Shown: one piece after another, positions 6,915 through 16,011 of the stretch | How the letters are laid out: the number at the start of each line of letters is the position of its first letter | Position numbering within the stretch: the first letter of the stretch is position 1 | Assembly: GCA_023717605.1 (NCBI GenBank) | Contig: JAMQPH010000304.1 | Coordinates: 1-41,174, forward strand | Direction: 5' to 3' | DNA from: Pyrinomonadaceae bacterium | GTDB taxonomy: Bacteria > Acidobacteriota > Blastocatellia > Pyrinomonadales > Pyrinomonadaceae | DNA length: 41,174 bases | The notes under the pieces: generated by a model | Seen by the model: the letters and a program-made list of their open reading frames with translations, nothing else | What the model was told of the DNA's origin: nothing | Database searches by the model: none | Position numbers and translations under genes: made by a program

Positions 6915-8924
6915 TTACTTTACGGGAAACGGAAATTGTGACTGAGGTGGCGCGGCAGCAGGCTCGTCCTCTTCCATGGCGGCAAGTACGTCCTTGTAGA
7001 TTTTTATCTTTCCCGCTCGCTTCATCTCCTCTTGGACCCTTGTGACGTAGTCGTCCCACAGTTGGGTTTGGCGCTCAGTGAGCAGTGATTGGGTCAGCTG
7101 CGATCGTCGTGAAGCAAATGCTGCGAGGTCCGCGTCAACCCGGTTGGTGGCTCCCAGGATTACCCAGTTGTCTCCGACTTTGATCGGAGTCTTAGTTATC
7201 TCCCCAGCCTTCAATGCGTAAGCTACTTCGTCCAGCGCTGGACTGGTTCCGGCCTTGCCGATCACGCTCCCGACCTTCCAATCATCTTCAGTTCCTACTT
7301 CAAAACCCGCCTTATCGGCCGCCGCTTTGATATCGGCGACAGTTTTTACCGTCGACAGTACGTCTTTGGCGTTTTGTTCCAACTGCTCTTTCGCCCTTTG
7401 GAGTTTTAGTTCCTGTGTAATTCGGTCCTTAATCTCATCCAGATCCTGAATGCGCGGCTCTCTCTTTTCAACGAACATCGGAATTGCGAAGCCGTCTTTC
7501 ACGCCTGTCCGTTCACCGACGTCGTTGGGATTGTTCAAAGGTGCAATCGCTTCCTCAAACTGTTGGTTGCTTCCAATCCCCGGAACGTCGTCTCCCGGCT
7601 TGATAAAGGGCGTCTCTTTGACCATCTCAGCAGGACTCATGTTGGCTTCGGAGGCCAATTCCTGCGCGACCTTCTTTGGGTCTTTGGTTTCCTTCAAGCG
7701 CGCCTGTGCCCGCTCCGCGAGCTTCGCCGCCACCGTGTAAGCTCGACGGTTACGCGACGAGACCAACAGGGTCGGCCTGGCTTCTTCGAAGGTCTGTTGC
7801 ACGGAGTCGTCGCGACGTAGGATGTACCAGTTGCCTGCATAACGTATGGGTATGTCCGAGACGTCGCCCGGCTGCATATCAACGGCGCGATCATACAGAG
7901 CGTCGGGTTTATTCGGATTCTTCTTAACCACTCGGGGCAGAAAACCGCCGTTTTTTGCGGTGGCCGGATCTTCGGAGTTGCCTTTAGCCAGCTCGGCGAA
8001 TGTCTCTTTAGTTGACTTGCCGGACGTTGCCATCGCTTTCTTGATTAGCTCTTTGGCTTTTTCTTCTACCTGCGGATCCAGATCCTTGCGCGCAACTTTT
8101 AGCAGAATCTGCTGGACCTTTACTCCTGCCTGCTTGTTCTCTGCCGGCAGTCGGTCAAATTCCTCGCGCAGTTCCTTATCGGTAACCTGGATTTTCGAAC
8201 CGGCTTTCTCGGTGTTGATGAAAATGTAACGGACTTTCTTCTGGGGCTCAAGAATGCGGTAGTCGGTCTTCTTCTGCTCGTAATGATTTCGCAGCTCATC
8301 GTCTGACACTTGAATCTTCTCTGCCAGTTTTTCTGGAGACAAGACTGCATATGACAAACTTATTGTGGTTGTCTCGCGCTGGTAGTTTTCCTGGACCTCA
8401 TCATCAGAGACGCTCACACTCGAGGTAATAAATGCTTTGAGCTTTTCCTGAGCAATCGCGTCGCGAACATTTCTCTCGTAAGTTTCCACGTCGCCGTAGC
8501 GGGCCGCTATGGATTCCTTGTATCGATCCAAGCCCACGAACTGACCCGAGGCATCGGTAAACTGCTTGCGAATTCTCTCCGCAACTTCCGCGTCGCTGGC
8601 CGACAGTTCAAGTCGCGCAGCTTCCTGAGCAATCACGCGATCTCGAATCAGGCCATCGAGGAAGCGTTTATTACCTCCGAGTTGGGCCAGGCTCATCTGG
8701 CCGCCCAGCCATTGCTGATAGTTCTCTCGAAGGCGGGCGAGATCCGCAACAGTAATTTCATCACCGCCAACTTTGGCGAGCACTTGGGTGTTTCTGATAG
8801 GGTCCAGCGCTGGAGCAGAGCGTCCAGGCCCATAGAACACTATTAAACTGACGGCCATGATCACGGCAAAGGCGACGATAATGATGCTGCGTGTCCGTTC
8901 AAGGCGGGCGAATTGTTTGAGCAT
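6915..8924 (-). CDS. PpiD/SurA-like peptidyl-prolyl isomerase, membrane-anchored
   Basis: Periplasmic folding factor of 669 residues, held in the inner membrane by one N-terminal helix (about 13-31). A SurA_N-type chaperone region follows (about 45-225, including the GLIRDRVIAQEA helix typical of SurA/PpiD). The parvulin domain spans about 266-373, with QQILLK at its start, NGGFLPR in the middle and GNWYILRRDD at its end. A second parvulin-like segment lies around residues 520-600 (VADIKAAADKAGFEVG ... GDNWVILGATNR), as in PpiD. The C-terminus is Glu- and Pro-rich. The ATG at 8924 is preceded by GGAAAGG with an 8-base gap. The gene is transcribed alone, divergent from the terC gene. Assignment is to the PpiD/SurA group; the exact orthologue is uncertain. 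Confidence 0.88.
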   Translation of the reverse strand: MLKQFARLERTRSIIIVAFAVIMAVSLIVFYGPGRSAPALDPIRNTQVLAKVGGDEITVADLARLRENYQQWLGGQMSLAQLGGNKRFLDGLIRDRVIAQEAARLELSASDAEVAERIRKQFTDASGQFVGLDRYKESIAARYGDVETYERNVRDAIAQEKLKAFITSSVSVSDDEVQENYQRETTTISLSYAVLSPEKLAEKIQVSDDELRNHYEQKKTDYRILEPQKKVRYIFINTEKAGSKIQVTDKELREEFDRLPAENKQAGVKVQQILLKVARKDLDPQVEEKAKELIKKAMATSGKSTKETFAELAKGNSEDPATAKNGGFLPRVVKKNPNKPDALYDRAVDMQPGDVSDIPIRYAGNWYILRRDDSVQQTFEEARPTLLVSSRNRRAYTVAAKLAERAQARLKETKDPKKVAQELASEANMSPAEMVKETPFIKPGDDVPGIGSNQQFEEAIAPLNNPNDVGERTGVKDGFAIPMFVEKREPRIQDLDEIKDRITQELKLQRAKEQLEQNAKDVLSTVKTVADIKAAADKAGFEVGTEDDWKVGSVIGKAGTSPALDEVAYALKAGEITKTPIKVGDNWVILGATNRVDADLAAFASRRSQLTQSLLTERQTQLWDDYVTRVQEEMKRAGKIKIYKDVLAAMEEDEPAAAPPQSQFPFPVK

Positions 8925-9002
8925 AATTTATACCTTTCCAGCAAATGGCGGATTGTAAAGGAGCGGGCGCGGCTCTGCAACGTGGGAAAGGGTGCCGGGT
9001 GT

Positions 9003-9087
9003 CATAGACTTCAGTCTGTGTTGCCGGATGAGTTGGAACAGCCTTGGTTGAACTGGCGTGGACTGAAATCACAGACTGAAGTCTATG
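9003..9087. repeat. Inverted-repeat element, copy 1 (18-bp perfect arms)
   Basis: Left arm catagacttcagtctgtg (9003-9020) and right arm (9070-9087) are perfect reverse complements, with 49 bases between. The same arms occur at 38488-38506 and 38548-38566. It lies between the divergent foldase and terC genes. Two copies 29 kb apart with different interiors show a dispersed, hairpin-type repeat family. Confidence 0.88.
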
Positions 9088-9141
9088 CCACGCCCCGACA
9101 CCTGACACCTGAGCCCCGACAATGCTATTTTACTGACCTCA

Positions 9142-10227
9142 ATGAACCCGATCGGCAGCTCAACATGGTTATGGGTCGGCTTCTCCGCATTTATACTGCT
9201 CATGCTGAGTCTGGACCTCGGACTCCTAAATCGTAAAGCCCACACAATAAAATACCGCGAAGCGGCGACCTGGAGCGCCGTCTGGGTCACCCTGGCCATG
9301 ATCTTTGCCGGGCTGGTTTTCTATTATCAGGGCTCCACCCGCGGCTTTGAGTTTCTAACAGGCTACCTCATTGAGCTATCCCTCTCGGTAGATAACCTCT
9401 TCGTCTTTCTCCTTATCTTTTCCTATTTCAAGGTGCCCTCCAAATATCAGCACCGGGTGCTCTTCTGGGGCGTGATGGGTGCGCTGGTAATGCGCCTGAC
9501 GATGATCTTCATCGGAGCCGCGCTGATCAACCGCTTCCACTGGATTATTTATATCTTCGGCGCGTTCCTGGTTTACACGGGAATTAGGATGTTCAAGCAG
9601 GAAGAACTCGACATCCAGCCTGAAGATAATCCCCTTGTGAAATTCGTGACTCGGTTCATCCCGATCACCCGCCACTACGAAGAGCAGAAGTTTTTCACGC
9701 GAGTGAACGGCAGATTAACGGGAACGCTGTTGTTACTGGTCCTGGTGATCCTTGAGGTGACCGATCTTGTCTTCGCCGTGGATTCAATTCCGGCAATCTT
9801 TGCCATCACCACCAACACGTTCATCGTCTACACCTCAAACGTTTTTGCCATTCTCGGCCTGCGATCAATGTACTTCCTGCTGGCGGGAGTAGTGGAGAAG
9901 TTCCAATACCTCAAGATGGGACTGGCGATCGTGCTCACCTTTATCGGCGTTAAGATGCTGATTGTCGTTGTGAACGTTCATATTCCGATAAAGTTCTCGC
10001 TCATCTTCGTGGCTGTCGTGTTGCTCAGCTCTGTTGTCGCTTCGCTGCTTTGGCCCAAAGACTGCGAGATGGATATTGATGTAGACCTCCCGGAAGGATT
10101 CGATGCCCCTTTTGAAGACGTCGAATTCGAGAGTACGCAAGAACAGGAAACCGGCAAAGAGACTGAAGCCTCCGAGTTAGTCGAAGAGACCTCCGAAGAA
10201 GAGCCGGAGAGCGTTGAGCGCCGCTGA
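9142..10227 (+). CDS. TerC/Alx family integral membrane protein
   Basis: Inner-membrane protein of 361 residues in the TerC/Alx family, which includes manganese exporters and tellurite-resistance-linked proteins. About eight or nine hydrophobic helices are visible. The family's acidic membrane motifs are present: ELSLSVDNLFVFLLIF in the first half and LEVTDLVFAVDSIPAIFA in the second, whose Asp residues are thought to bind the metal ion. A hydrophilic Glu-rich tail of about 45 residues (QEQETGKETEASE-like) follows the last helix. The ATG at 9142 has no strong ribosome-binding site. No yybP-ykoY manganese riboswitch is recognisable upstream, where the gap is filled by an inverted-repeat element. 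Metal specificity cannot be decided from the sequence. Confidence 0.9.
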   Translation: MNPIGSSTWLWVGFSAFILLMLSLDLGLLNRKAHTIKYREAATWSAVWVTLAMIFAGLVFYYQGSTRGFEFLTGYLIELSLSVDNLFVFLLIFSYFKVPSKYQHRVLFWGVMGALVMRLTMIFIGAALINRFHWIIYIFGAFLVYTGIRMFKQEELDIQPEDNPLVKFVTRFIPITRHYEEQKFFTRVNGRLTGTLLLLVLVILEVTDLVFAVDSIPAIFAITTNTFIVYTSNVFAILGLRSMYFLLAGVVEKFQYLKMGLAIVLTFIGVKMLIVVVNVHIPIKFSLIFVAVVLLSSVVASLLWPKDCEMDIDVDLPEGFDAPFEDVEFESTQEQETGKETEASELVEETSEEEPESVERR

Positions 10228-10517
10228 TGCATGTTAAGGTTCGACAATGCAGACTTGCCGCGCTAATATGGTTTTGACTCAAGAAGATTTTGACGATCAT
10301 CGGCCATGACCAGATTCAGACCACTTACCAAACTCCTCCTACCGGTGCCGCTTCCGCGCCGCGCGTTCTAGCGCAGTTTTGTCGGAGCGGCGAATCCTTA
10401 CAACCAAATAGCAGCAGACCGGGGACGGGTTGATTGGCACGCACCAATGCTCAAAGCGAACTCTTGTGCGCTCGTTCAATTCAATGATTCAGTTAGTTTG
10501 CCGCGGGGACAACAGCG
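10228..10517. other. Intergenic region upstream of leuS with hairpin
   Basis: About 290 bases without a gene. A GC-rich imperfect hairpin lies at 10347-10391 (gccgcttccg with cggagcggc, plus an inner gcgc/gcgc stem). I looked for a T-box leader, expected for some leuS genes, and did not find its conserved antiterminator sequence. No convincing promoter was found. Confidence 0.35.
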
Positions 10518-13088
10518 ATGGATGAAAAGTATTTTCCGGAAGTAATCGAAAAGAAATGGCAGCAGCGATGGGATGAGGGACGGGTGTTTGAAGTCAGTAA
10601 CGACGACCCGCGGCCGAAGTTCTACAGTCTGGAAATGCTGCCTTACCCCTCGGGCTTCCTGCACATGGGCCATGTGCGCAACTACTCAATCGGCGACGCC
10701 CTTGCCTGGTACAAGCGTCTGCAAGGCTTCAACGTGCTGCATCCGATCGGCTGGGACAGCTTTGGTCAGCCGGCCGAACAGGCCGCGATCAAACGCGGAG
10801 TAAATCCGCGTGCCTGGACCGAGGAGAACATCGTCCACATGCGCGGCCAGCTCAAGCGCCTTGGCCTCAGCTACGACTGGTCGCGCGAGATTGCCGCGCA
10901 CAGGCCAGACTACTACAAGTGGGATCAGTGGTTCTTCCTGAAAATGTTTGAACGCGGCCTGGCTTACAAAAGGCAGTCGCCGGTTAACTGGTGTCCCAAT
11001 GAAGGCACCGTACTGTCGAATGAACAGTCGTCGGGAGGTGTCTGTTGGCGCTGCGGAGCTGCGGTCGAGAAGCGCAATCTCGAACAATGGTTTCTACGCA
11101 TTACCGAATACGCTGAACAACTCGTCGGACAGATCGAACAGATTGAAGCCACCTGGCCCGAAAAGGTTCTGAAACGTCAGCGCGATTGGGTGGGTCGCAG
11201 CGAAGGCGCCTACATCGACTTCGCAGTCAAAGACTCCGACAAGAAGATTCGCGTCTTTACTACGCGTATCGACACGATTTTTGGGGCCACCGCAATCGTA
11301 CTTGCTCCAGATCATCCGCTCATCGCGGAACTGCTGGAACACTCGGCGTTGAAGAGTGACATCCAGAAGTTTGCCGAGAAGGTGGTGGCCGCACGGACCA
11401 GGCGCGCCGACCCGACGGAGGAAGAAGTCAAAGAAGGACTGAATACCGGCGTGCTGGCCGTCAATCCCTTCAGCGGCGAGAACATCCCTGTCTGGGTGGC
11501 AAATTACGTATTGATGGACTATGGCACGGGAGCAGTGATGAGCGTGCCCGCTCATGATCAACGCGACTTTGAGTGTGCGCAGAAGTATTCTCTGCCGATT
11601 CGACAGGTGATTGCTCCAGTTTCTCACGTTCAGCCGGCGGCCGAGCCGGTATCAAAAACTGGCACGGACCAGTCTGGCGAAATGCACCAGTCGTTCACGG
11701 ACTACGGAGTGCTGATCAATAGCAACGAGTGGGGCGGAAAACTCTCAGAAATAGCGATACGCGAGATGACCCAACACGCCGAGCAGCACAAATTCGGCGG
11801 TGGGGCTGTTACCTATCGGCTGCGAGACTGGGGTGTCTCCCGACAAAGGTTCTGGGGAGCGCCGGTGCCGATCATAAATTGTGAACATTGCGGCGCGGTG
11901 GCCGTTCCTTACGAGGATCTTCCAGTCGTGCTTCCGGAGACGGCTGAGTTCACCGGCAGCGGCCAATCGCCACTGGCCGGGGTACCGGAGTTTGTGAATA
12001 CAACGTGTCCCAAGTGCAAACGTCCGGCGCGCCGAGAGACAGACACGATGGACACCTTTGTCGATTCCTCGTGGTACTTCTTTCGTTATTGCGATCCACG
12101 CAACGCCGAGGAGCCATTTGATCCGGCAATTGCTGCCCAATGGACCCCTGTCGATCAGTACATTGGTGGGGATTCACACGCCGTGATGCACCTGATCTAC
12201 ACGCGCTTTTGGACGAAGTTCATGCGCGATATTGGACTGGTTTCGTTCGATGAGCCGGTGAAGAAATTACTCACGCAGGGTATGGTAACGAACCTCGTGG
12301 AGGGCACGGACGAGTGGAAGGCGATGTCCAAGAGTCTCGGCAACGGGGTCGACCCTGACGAGATGATCGCGGCGTTTGGCGCCGATGCAGCGCGGCTTTT
12401 CACTTTATTCGCGGCGCCGGTAGAAAACGAACTGCGCTGGATTGAGACGGGGATCGAAGGAGCGGTTCGCTTCCTGCGGAAAGTGTATTCGATGGTGTGG
12501 CGTTGGCACGAGCGCCTTTCGGATTCGTCCCAGAGGAAGGAGGCCCCGAGCAACGAGGAATTGAGTCTGGGGGCTATGGCTTTGCGCCGGAAGACCCACC
12601 AGACCATCGCGCGCGTGACCAACGACTTCGAGCATCTGCACCTCAACACGAGCGTGGCTGCATTGATGGAACTGTTCAATGAGCTGAGTGATTTTGACGC
12701 GCAGCCGGCTACGGCATCCGCGGCCGACCTTTTTGTCGTGCGCGAGGCTCTGGAATCGCTAACTCTGATGCTCGCACCTTTTAGTCCACACATAGCGGAA
12801 GAGATATGGGAGCGTTTGGGTCACACGGGCGGCCTTATTCAGAAGCTTAGCCAGGGCGCCAAATGGCCAAAAGCGAATGCTGAACTGGCCCGAAAGGCGG
12901 AGCTCGAGATTCCCATCCAGGTAAACGGCAAGCTGCGGTCTCGCCTGGTGACCTCGCCAGACGTAACTGAAGACGAGCTACGCGAGGCGGCGGTGGCGGA
13001 TGAGAAGGTGCGTCCTTTCACGGAAGGTCGCGAAGTTTTGAAAATTATTGTGGTGCCGCAGCGGCTCGTCAATATAGTTGTGCGCTAG
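10518..13088 (+). CDS. leuS: Leucyl-tRNA synthetase
   Basis: Class I synthetase that attaches leucine to tRNA-Leu in the cytoplasm. The 856-residue length is typical of bacterial LeuRS. The HIGH-type signature appears as PYPSGFLHMGH (42-52) and the KMSKS loop as KAMSKS (601-606). Between them are the CP1 editing domain, with the threonine-rich FTTRIDTIFGATA segment, and two Cys-containing knobs (CPNEG ... CWRCG and CEHCG ... CPKC), the latter matching the zinc-binding insertions seen in many bacterial LeuRS. The ATG at 10518 begins the usual MDEKYFPEVIEKKWQ-type N-terminus. It appears to be transcribed alone, with an inverted-repeat element just after its stop. Confidence 0.97.
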   Translation: MDEKYFPEVIEKKWQQRWDEGRVFEVSNDDPRPKFYSLEMLPYPSGFLHMGHVRNYSIGDALAWYKRLQGFNVLHPIGWDSFGQPAEQAAIKRGVNPRAWTEENIVHMRGQLKRLGLSYDWSREIAAHRPDYYKWDQWFFLKMFERGLAYKRQSPVNWCPNEGTVLSNEQSSGGVCWRCGAAVEKRNLEQWFLRITEYAEQLVGQIEQIEATWPEKVLKRQRDWVGRSEGAYIDFAVKDSDKKIRVFTTRIDTIFGATAIVLAPDHPLIAELLEHSALKSDIQKFAEKVVAARTRRADPTEEEVKEGLNTGVLAVNPFSGENIPVWVANYVLMDYGTGAVMSVPAHDQRDFECAQKYSLPIRQVIAPVSHVQPAAEPVSKTGTDQSGEMHQSFTDYGVLINSNEWGGKLSEIAIREMTQHAEQHKFGGGAVTYRLRDWGVSRQRFWGAPVPIINCEHCGAVAVPYEDLPVVLPETAEFTGSGQSPLAGVPEFVNTTCPKCKRPARRETDTMDTFVDSSWYFFRYCDPRNAEEPFDPAIAAQWTPVDQYIGGDSHAVMHLIYTRFWTKFMRDIGLVSFDEPVKKLLTQGMVTNLVEGTDEWKAMSKSLGNGVDPDEMIAAFGADAARLFTLFAAPVENELRWIETGIEGAVRFLRKVYSMVWRWHERLSDSSQRKEAPSNEELSLGAMALRRKTHQTIARVTNDFEHLHLNTSVAALMELFNELSDFDAQPATASAADLFVVREALESLTLMLAPFSPHIAEEIWERLGHTGGLIQKLSQGAKWPKANAELARKAELEIPIQVNGKLRSRLVTSPDVTEDELREAAVADEKVRPFTEGREVLKIIVVPQRLVNIVVR

Positions 13089-13104
13089 GAAATCGTTGGT
13101 ATTT

Positions 13105-13228
13105 GGAATTTCGAATTCGGATTTCGAATTTCGTGTGACCTCAGTTGCAGTTACTCCGTCGTGCGGATCCGCACGCATGTGACGACCAAATTCGCAATTC
13201 GAAATCCGAAATCCGAAATCCGAAATTC
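13105..13228. repeat. Inverted repeat of aatttcg/atttcgg units with central palindrome
   Basis: The left arm (13105-13133) and right arm (about 13193-13228) consist of tandem gaaat-type units (aaatccgaaatccgaaat on the right) and are reverse complementary. In the middle is the perfect 14-base palindrome gtgcggatccgcac (13161-13174). The element fills the gap after leuS. Confidence 0.75.
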
Positions 13229-13237
13229 ACCATCAAG

Positions 13238-13266
13238 TTGCTTGCTGCCTTACAGTTAGTTAGAAT
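13238..13266 (+). promoter_or_regulatory. Possible promoter for the kinase gene
   Basis: TTGCTT (13238-13243) and TAGAAT (13261-13266) are 17 bases apart. The -10 matches five of six consensus bases; the -35 is weak. It lies about 190 bases before the kinase start. Weak support. Confidence 0.28.
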
Positions 13267-13458
13267 CAGGCAGCGCGTTCGAACCATCCACTAAAGGGAA
13301 GGTGTGTCGGGCGTCCCAGTGTTATCTGCAGGCACAAGAAGCGCGCCCAGGGTTTCTCAGGGTATGAGTCTCTAATTCTTCCCGCATTGTTCGCAAAGAG
13401 TTTTTCGCCGGCCCAAGCCTGCACCAGCTAGTCAAGGGATACCTTACCGAGTCGTTCA

Positions 13459-15828
13459 ATGAAAGAATGTCCCGCCTGTAGGCGTTGTTTCCCAGACGAT
13501 ATCAATCACTGTCCGCAAGACGGCGATGTAACAACCCACTCGCTGCTCGGCGAGCCCATTCTTGATGCGCGCTACCAGCTAGAGAGGCGACTGGGGCAGG
13601 GCGGTATGGGTGTCGTTTTTCAGGCCCGCCACATTTTTCTGAAGACCGCCCATGCTATCAAAGTGATCTTGCCGGATCTTGTAGGCAATGATCCGATGCT
13701 GGTAACGCGTTTCCGTCAGGAGGCGCTGGCCGCGGCTGCCATCCGACATCAGAACATCATCGCGGTTACGGACTTCGGAGTCGTGCGCGGCACAATGCCT
13801 TTCCTGGGGATGGAGTTTGTGAACGGCAAATCACTTCAGGACATGCTTGCCGAGGAAGGCGTGATGCCGCCCGCGCGAGCGCTGGAGATTATTAGCGCGA
13901 TTGGCGCCGGGGTGGCGGCTGCCCACAAACAAAATATTGTCCATCGGGATTTGAAACCTCTCAATATCATGGCGCAGAACAACGTGCCGATTTCAGAGGG
14001 GTTGAAGATACTCGACTTCGGGTTGGCCAAAATCAAATCCGGTGAGCTACTCGGCTCGTTTGTTCAGGCCAAGACCAGCGGTCTGATGGGGTCACCTTTT
14101 TACATGGCGCCCGAGCAGTGGTCCGACGACGAACCTGACTCCCGTGCCGATATCTACAGCCTGGGTATTATTCTTTATCAGATGTTGGCGGGTGACGTGC
14201 CTTTCAAGGGTTCGTCAATCCCCTCAATTATGAAGAAGCACCTGACGCTGCCGCCGGCCAGTTTCCAATCGCTCGGTATCCAGGTGCCGCCCCGAATCGA
14301 AGCAGTGGTGCGCCATGCGCTCGAAAAAGAGGTCGAAACAAGGATTCCTACGGTCGGTGAGTTCCTCAGCGATCTGAGAGCAGCAGTAAATTCATCCGGC
14401 GCGCCCGCACCGAAGCGTCGCGAGACTGGCTCGATAGATCCTAACAAGACCTTTGTTTCACCGTTATCGCCGACAACTACTCCGCCTGGCACCGAACAGA
14501 CTAATGTTTCTGAGCCGGCGTTTGACTCCATGGCCGGCACGATCAATTCAGCCGCTTTGGAAGGAGAAGTTCGCGAAGAGATCTCAACAGCCGCCGAAGC
14601 ACACCGCTGGGAACAAGAGCAGCGCGACAGGGTAGCGCGCGAGGAAATAGCACGCGAGTCAGAGGCACGCCGCGCGGTCGAAGCGGAGAGAATTCGAAAA
14701 CAAAAAGAGGAAGAGAATCGCTTAGCTAAGGAAAAGGCAGACCGCGAAGAACAGGAGCGACGGCACCGAGAACAATTGGATCGGGTTGCCCGCCAGGCAA
14801 GTGATCTGGAGGAACGTCTCTCGCGGTTGGCAACCAGCATGCCTCCTCCCACGGGTGTTATTGATCCCGAAGTGACGCAAATAAGTCAGAAGATCAAGCG
14901 CGATCCGGTTGGGAATAACAGTTTCTCCGGGGATCCCGCTGTAATTGGACGCAGCCAACAGGCGTTTGTCGAAGTTGCTCCCAAGCCAAAGATTAACCCT
15001 TTGCTATTCGTGGGAGCGGCTGTAGTGGCGATACTACTTGTCGGCGGCGTAATTGGCGCTTATGTAATCCTGAAACCTAACCCAAGTCCACCAATAAATA
15101 ACAACCAGGGGCAACCAACCCCAACCCCTAAATTCAAAGCTGATCTAGTGGAGATTCCGGGCGGGACATTTCAAATGGGTCGCAACGATGGAACCCCTCA
15201 GGAGCGGCCGCAACACCCAGTGACGGTCCAGACGTTCTTGATGGACCGAGCGGAAGTTACCAATGAGGAATACGCAGAGTTTGTCCGTGACAAGAACTAT
15301 GAACCTCCCAGTCATTGGTTACGTGGCAAGCCTCTGCCGCTGCAGGAGAAATGGCCTGTTGTGAATGTCTCTCCGCGCGACGCTGAAGCCTTCGCTGCGT
15401 GGCGCTCAAGCCGGGATGGTGTCGTTTACCGTTTGCCCACCGAGGAAGAATGGGAATATGCAGCGCGCAGCGGCGGCGACTACAAAGCCTACCCCTGGGG
15501 AGACCGCTGGGAGGACGGGCGCGCTGTGGTCAAAGAAGCTGACGCGAAACCGGTCGGATCTTTTCCAGAAGGCGCGAACCGCTGGGGGGTTGTCGATTTG
15601 ATCGGAAACGTGTGGGAGTGGACCTCTTCGAAAGCCTCTCTTTATCAGGGAAACACCGCCGGTCAGATTCCCACTGCTACGAAGGAGTGGGTTGTAGCGC
15701 GGGGTGGGTCCTATTCGAGTGATCCAAACGATAGGCAGATCCCCATTTCAGCTACTTACCGCGATTGGTTTGATCCCACATTAAAGCACCCGAGTTTTGG
15801 CTTCCGCCTCGTGCGGGCAGGCCAGTGA
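13459..15828 (+). CDS. Zinc-ribbon Ser/Thr protein kinase with C-terminal FGE-sulfatase-like domain
   Basis: Membrane signalling protein of 789 residues. Order of parts: a CPAC zinc-ribbon-like start (Cys4, 7, 10, 18); a complete PknB-type kinase domain with the glycine loop GQGGMG (46-51), Lys68 in AIKV, HRDLKPLN (162-169), DFG (186-188) and APEQW (217-221); a Pro/Thr linker; a long Arg/Glu-rich coiled coil (about 370-460); one membrane helix (about 513-537); and a formylglycine-generating-enzyme/SUMF1-like domain (about 560-788) with IPGGTFQMG, RLPTEEEWEYAAR, GNVWEWT and FGFRLVRAG. The kinase should face the cytoplasm and the FGE-like domain the periplasm. The FGE-type domain may act as a ligand-binding C-type-lectin-like fold rather than an enzyme; I do not see the paired active-site cysteines in it. 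Ribosome-binding site weak. Confidence 0.92.
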   Translation: MKECPACRRCFPDDINHCPQDGDVTTHSLLGEPILDARYQLERRLGQGGMGVVFQARHIFLKTAHAIKVILPDLVGNDPMLVTRFRQEALAAAAIRHQNIIAVTDFGVVRGTMPFLGMEFVNGKSLQDMLAEEGVMPPARALEIISAIGAGVAAAHKQNIVHRDLKPLNIMAQNNVPISEGLKILDFGLAKIKSGELLGSFVQAKTSGLMGSPFYMAPEQWSDDEPDSRADIYSLGIILYQMLAGDVPFKGSSIPSIMKKHLTLPPASFQSLGIQVPPRIEAVVRHALEKEVETRIPTVGEFLSDLRAAVNSSGAPAPKRRETGSIDPNKTFVSPLSPTTTPPGTEQTNVSEPAFDSMAGTINSAALEGEVREEISTAAEAHRWEQEQRDRVAREEIARESEARRAVEAERIRKQKEEENRLAKEKADREEQERRHREQLDRVARQASDLEERLSRLATSMPPPTGVIDPEVTQISQKIKRDPVGNNSFSGDPAVIGRSQQAFVEVAPKPKINPLLFVGAAVVAILLVGGVIGAYVILKPNPSPPINNNQGQPTPTPKFKADLVEIPGGTFQMGRNDGTPQERPQHPVTVQTFLMDRAEVTNEEYAEFVRDKNYEPPSHWLRGKPLPLQEKWPVVNVSPRDAEAFAAWRSSRDGVVYRLPTEEEWEYAARSGGDYKAYPWGDRWEDGRAVVKEADAKPVGSFPEGANRWGVVDLIGNVWEWTSSKASLYQGNTAGQIPTATKEWVVARGGSYSSDPNDRQIPISATYRDWFDPTLKHPSFGFRLVRAGQ

Positions 15829-16011
15829 GGCAAACACCGCAGTATTCACTTAAAGGCAATTAGATTATCCAACGACGATTGATCTACAATCCGCCGCATC
15901 ACTTGTTGCCCATTAGACTTTCGTCAAGATGAAGGCTAGCCTAAACAACGCGAGTCGGCGATTATAACTCCGGCTATAATTCCACGTAGTAGAACTGTAG
16001 GAGAAGACCCG

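Noticed and set aside
8925-9141. Manganese riboswitch upstream of the TerC-family gene
   Set aside because: No yybP-ykoY consensus is recognisable; the gap is taken up by an inverted-repeat element.
10228-10517. T-box riboswitch upstream of leuS
   Set aside because: The conserved antiterminator bulge sequence is not present; the hairpin at 10347-10391 is not of T-box type.
12197-12793. 198-residue minus-strand frame inside leuS
   Set aside because: Complete antisense overlap with leuS and Ser/Arg-rich shadow composition.
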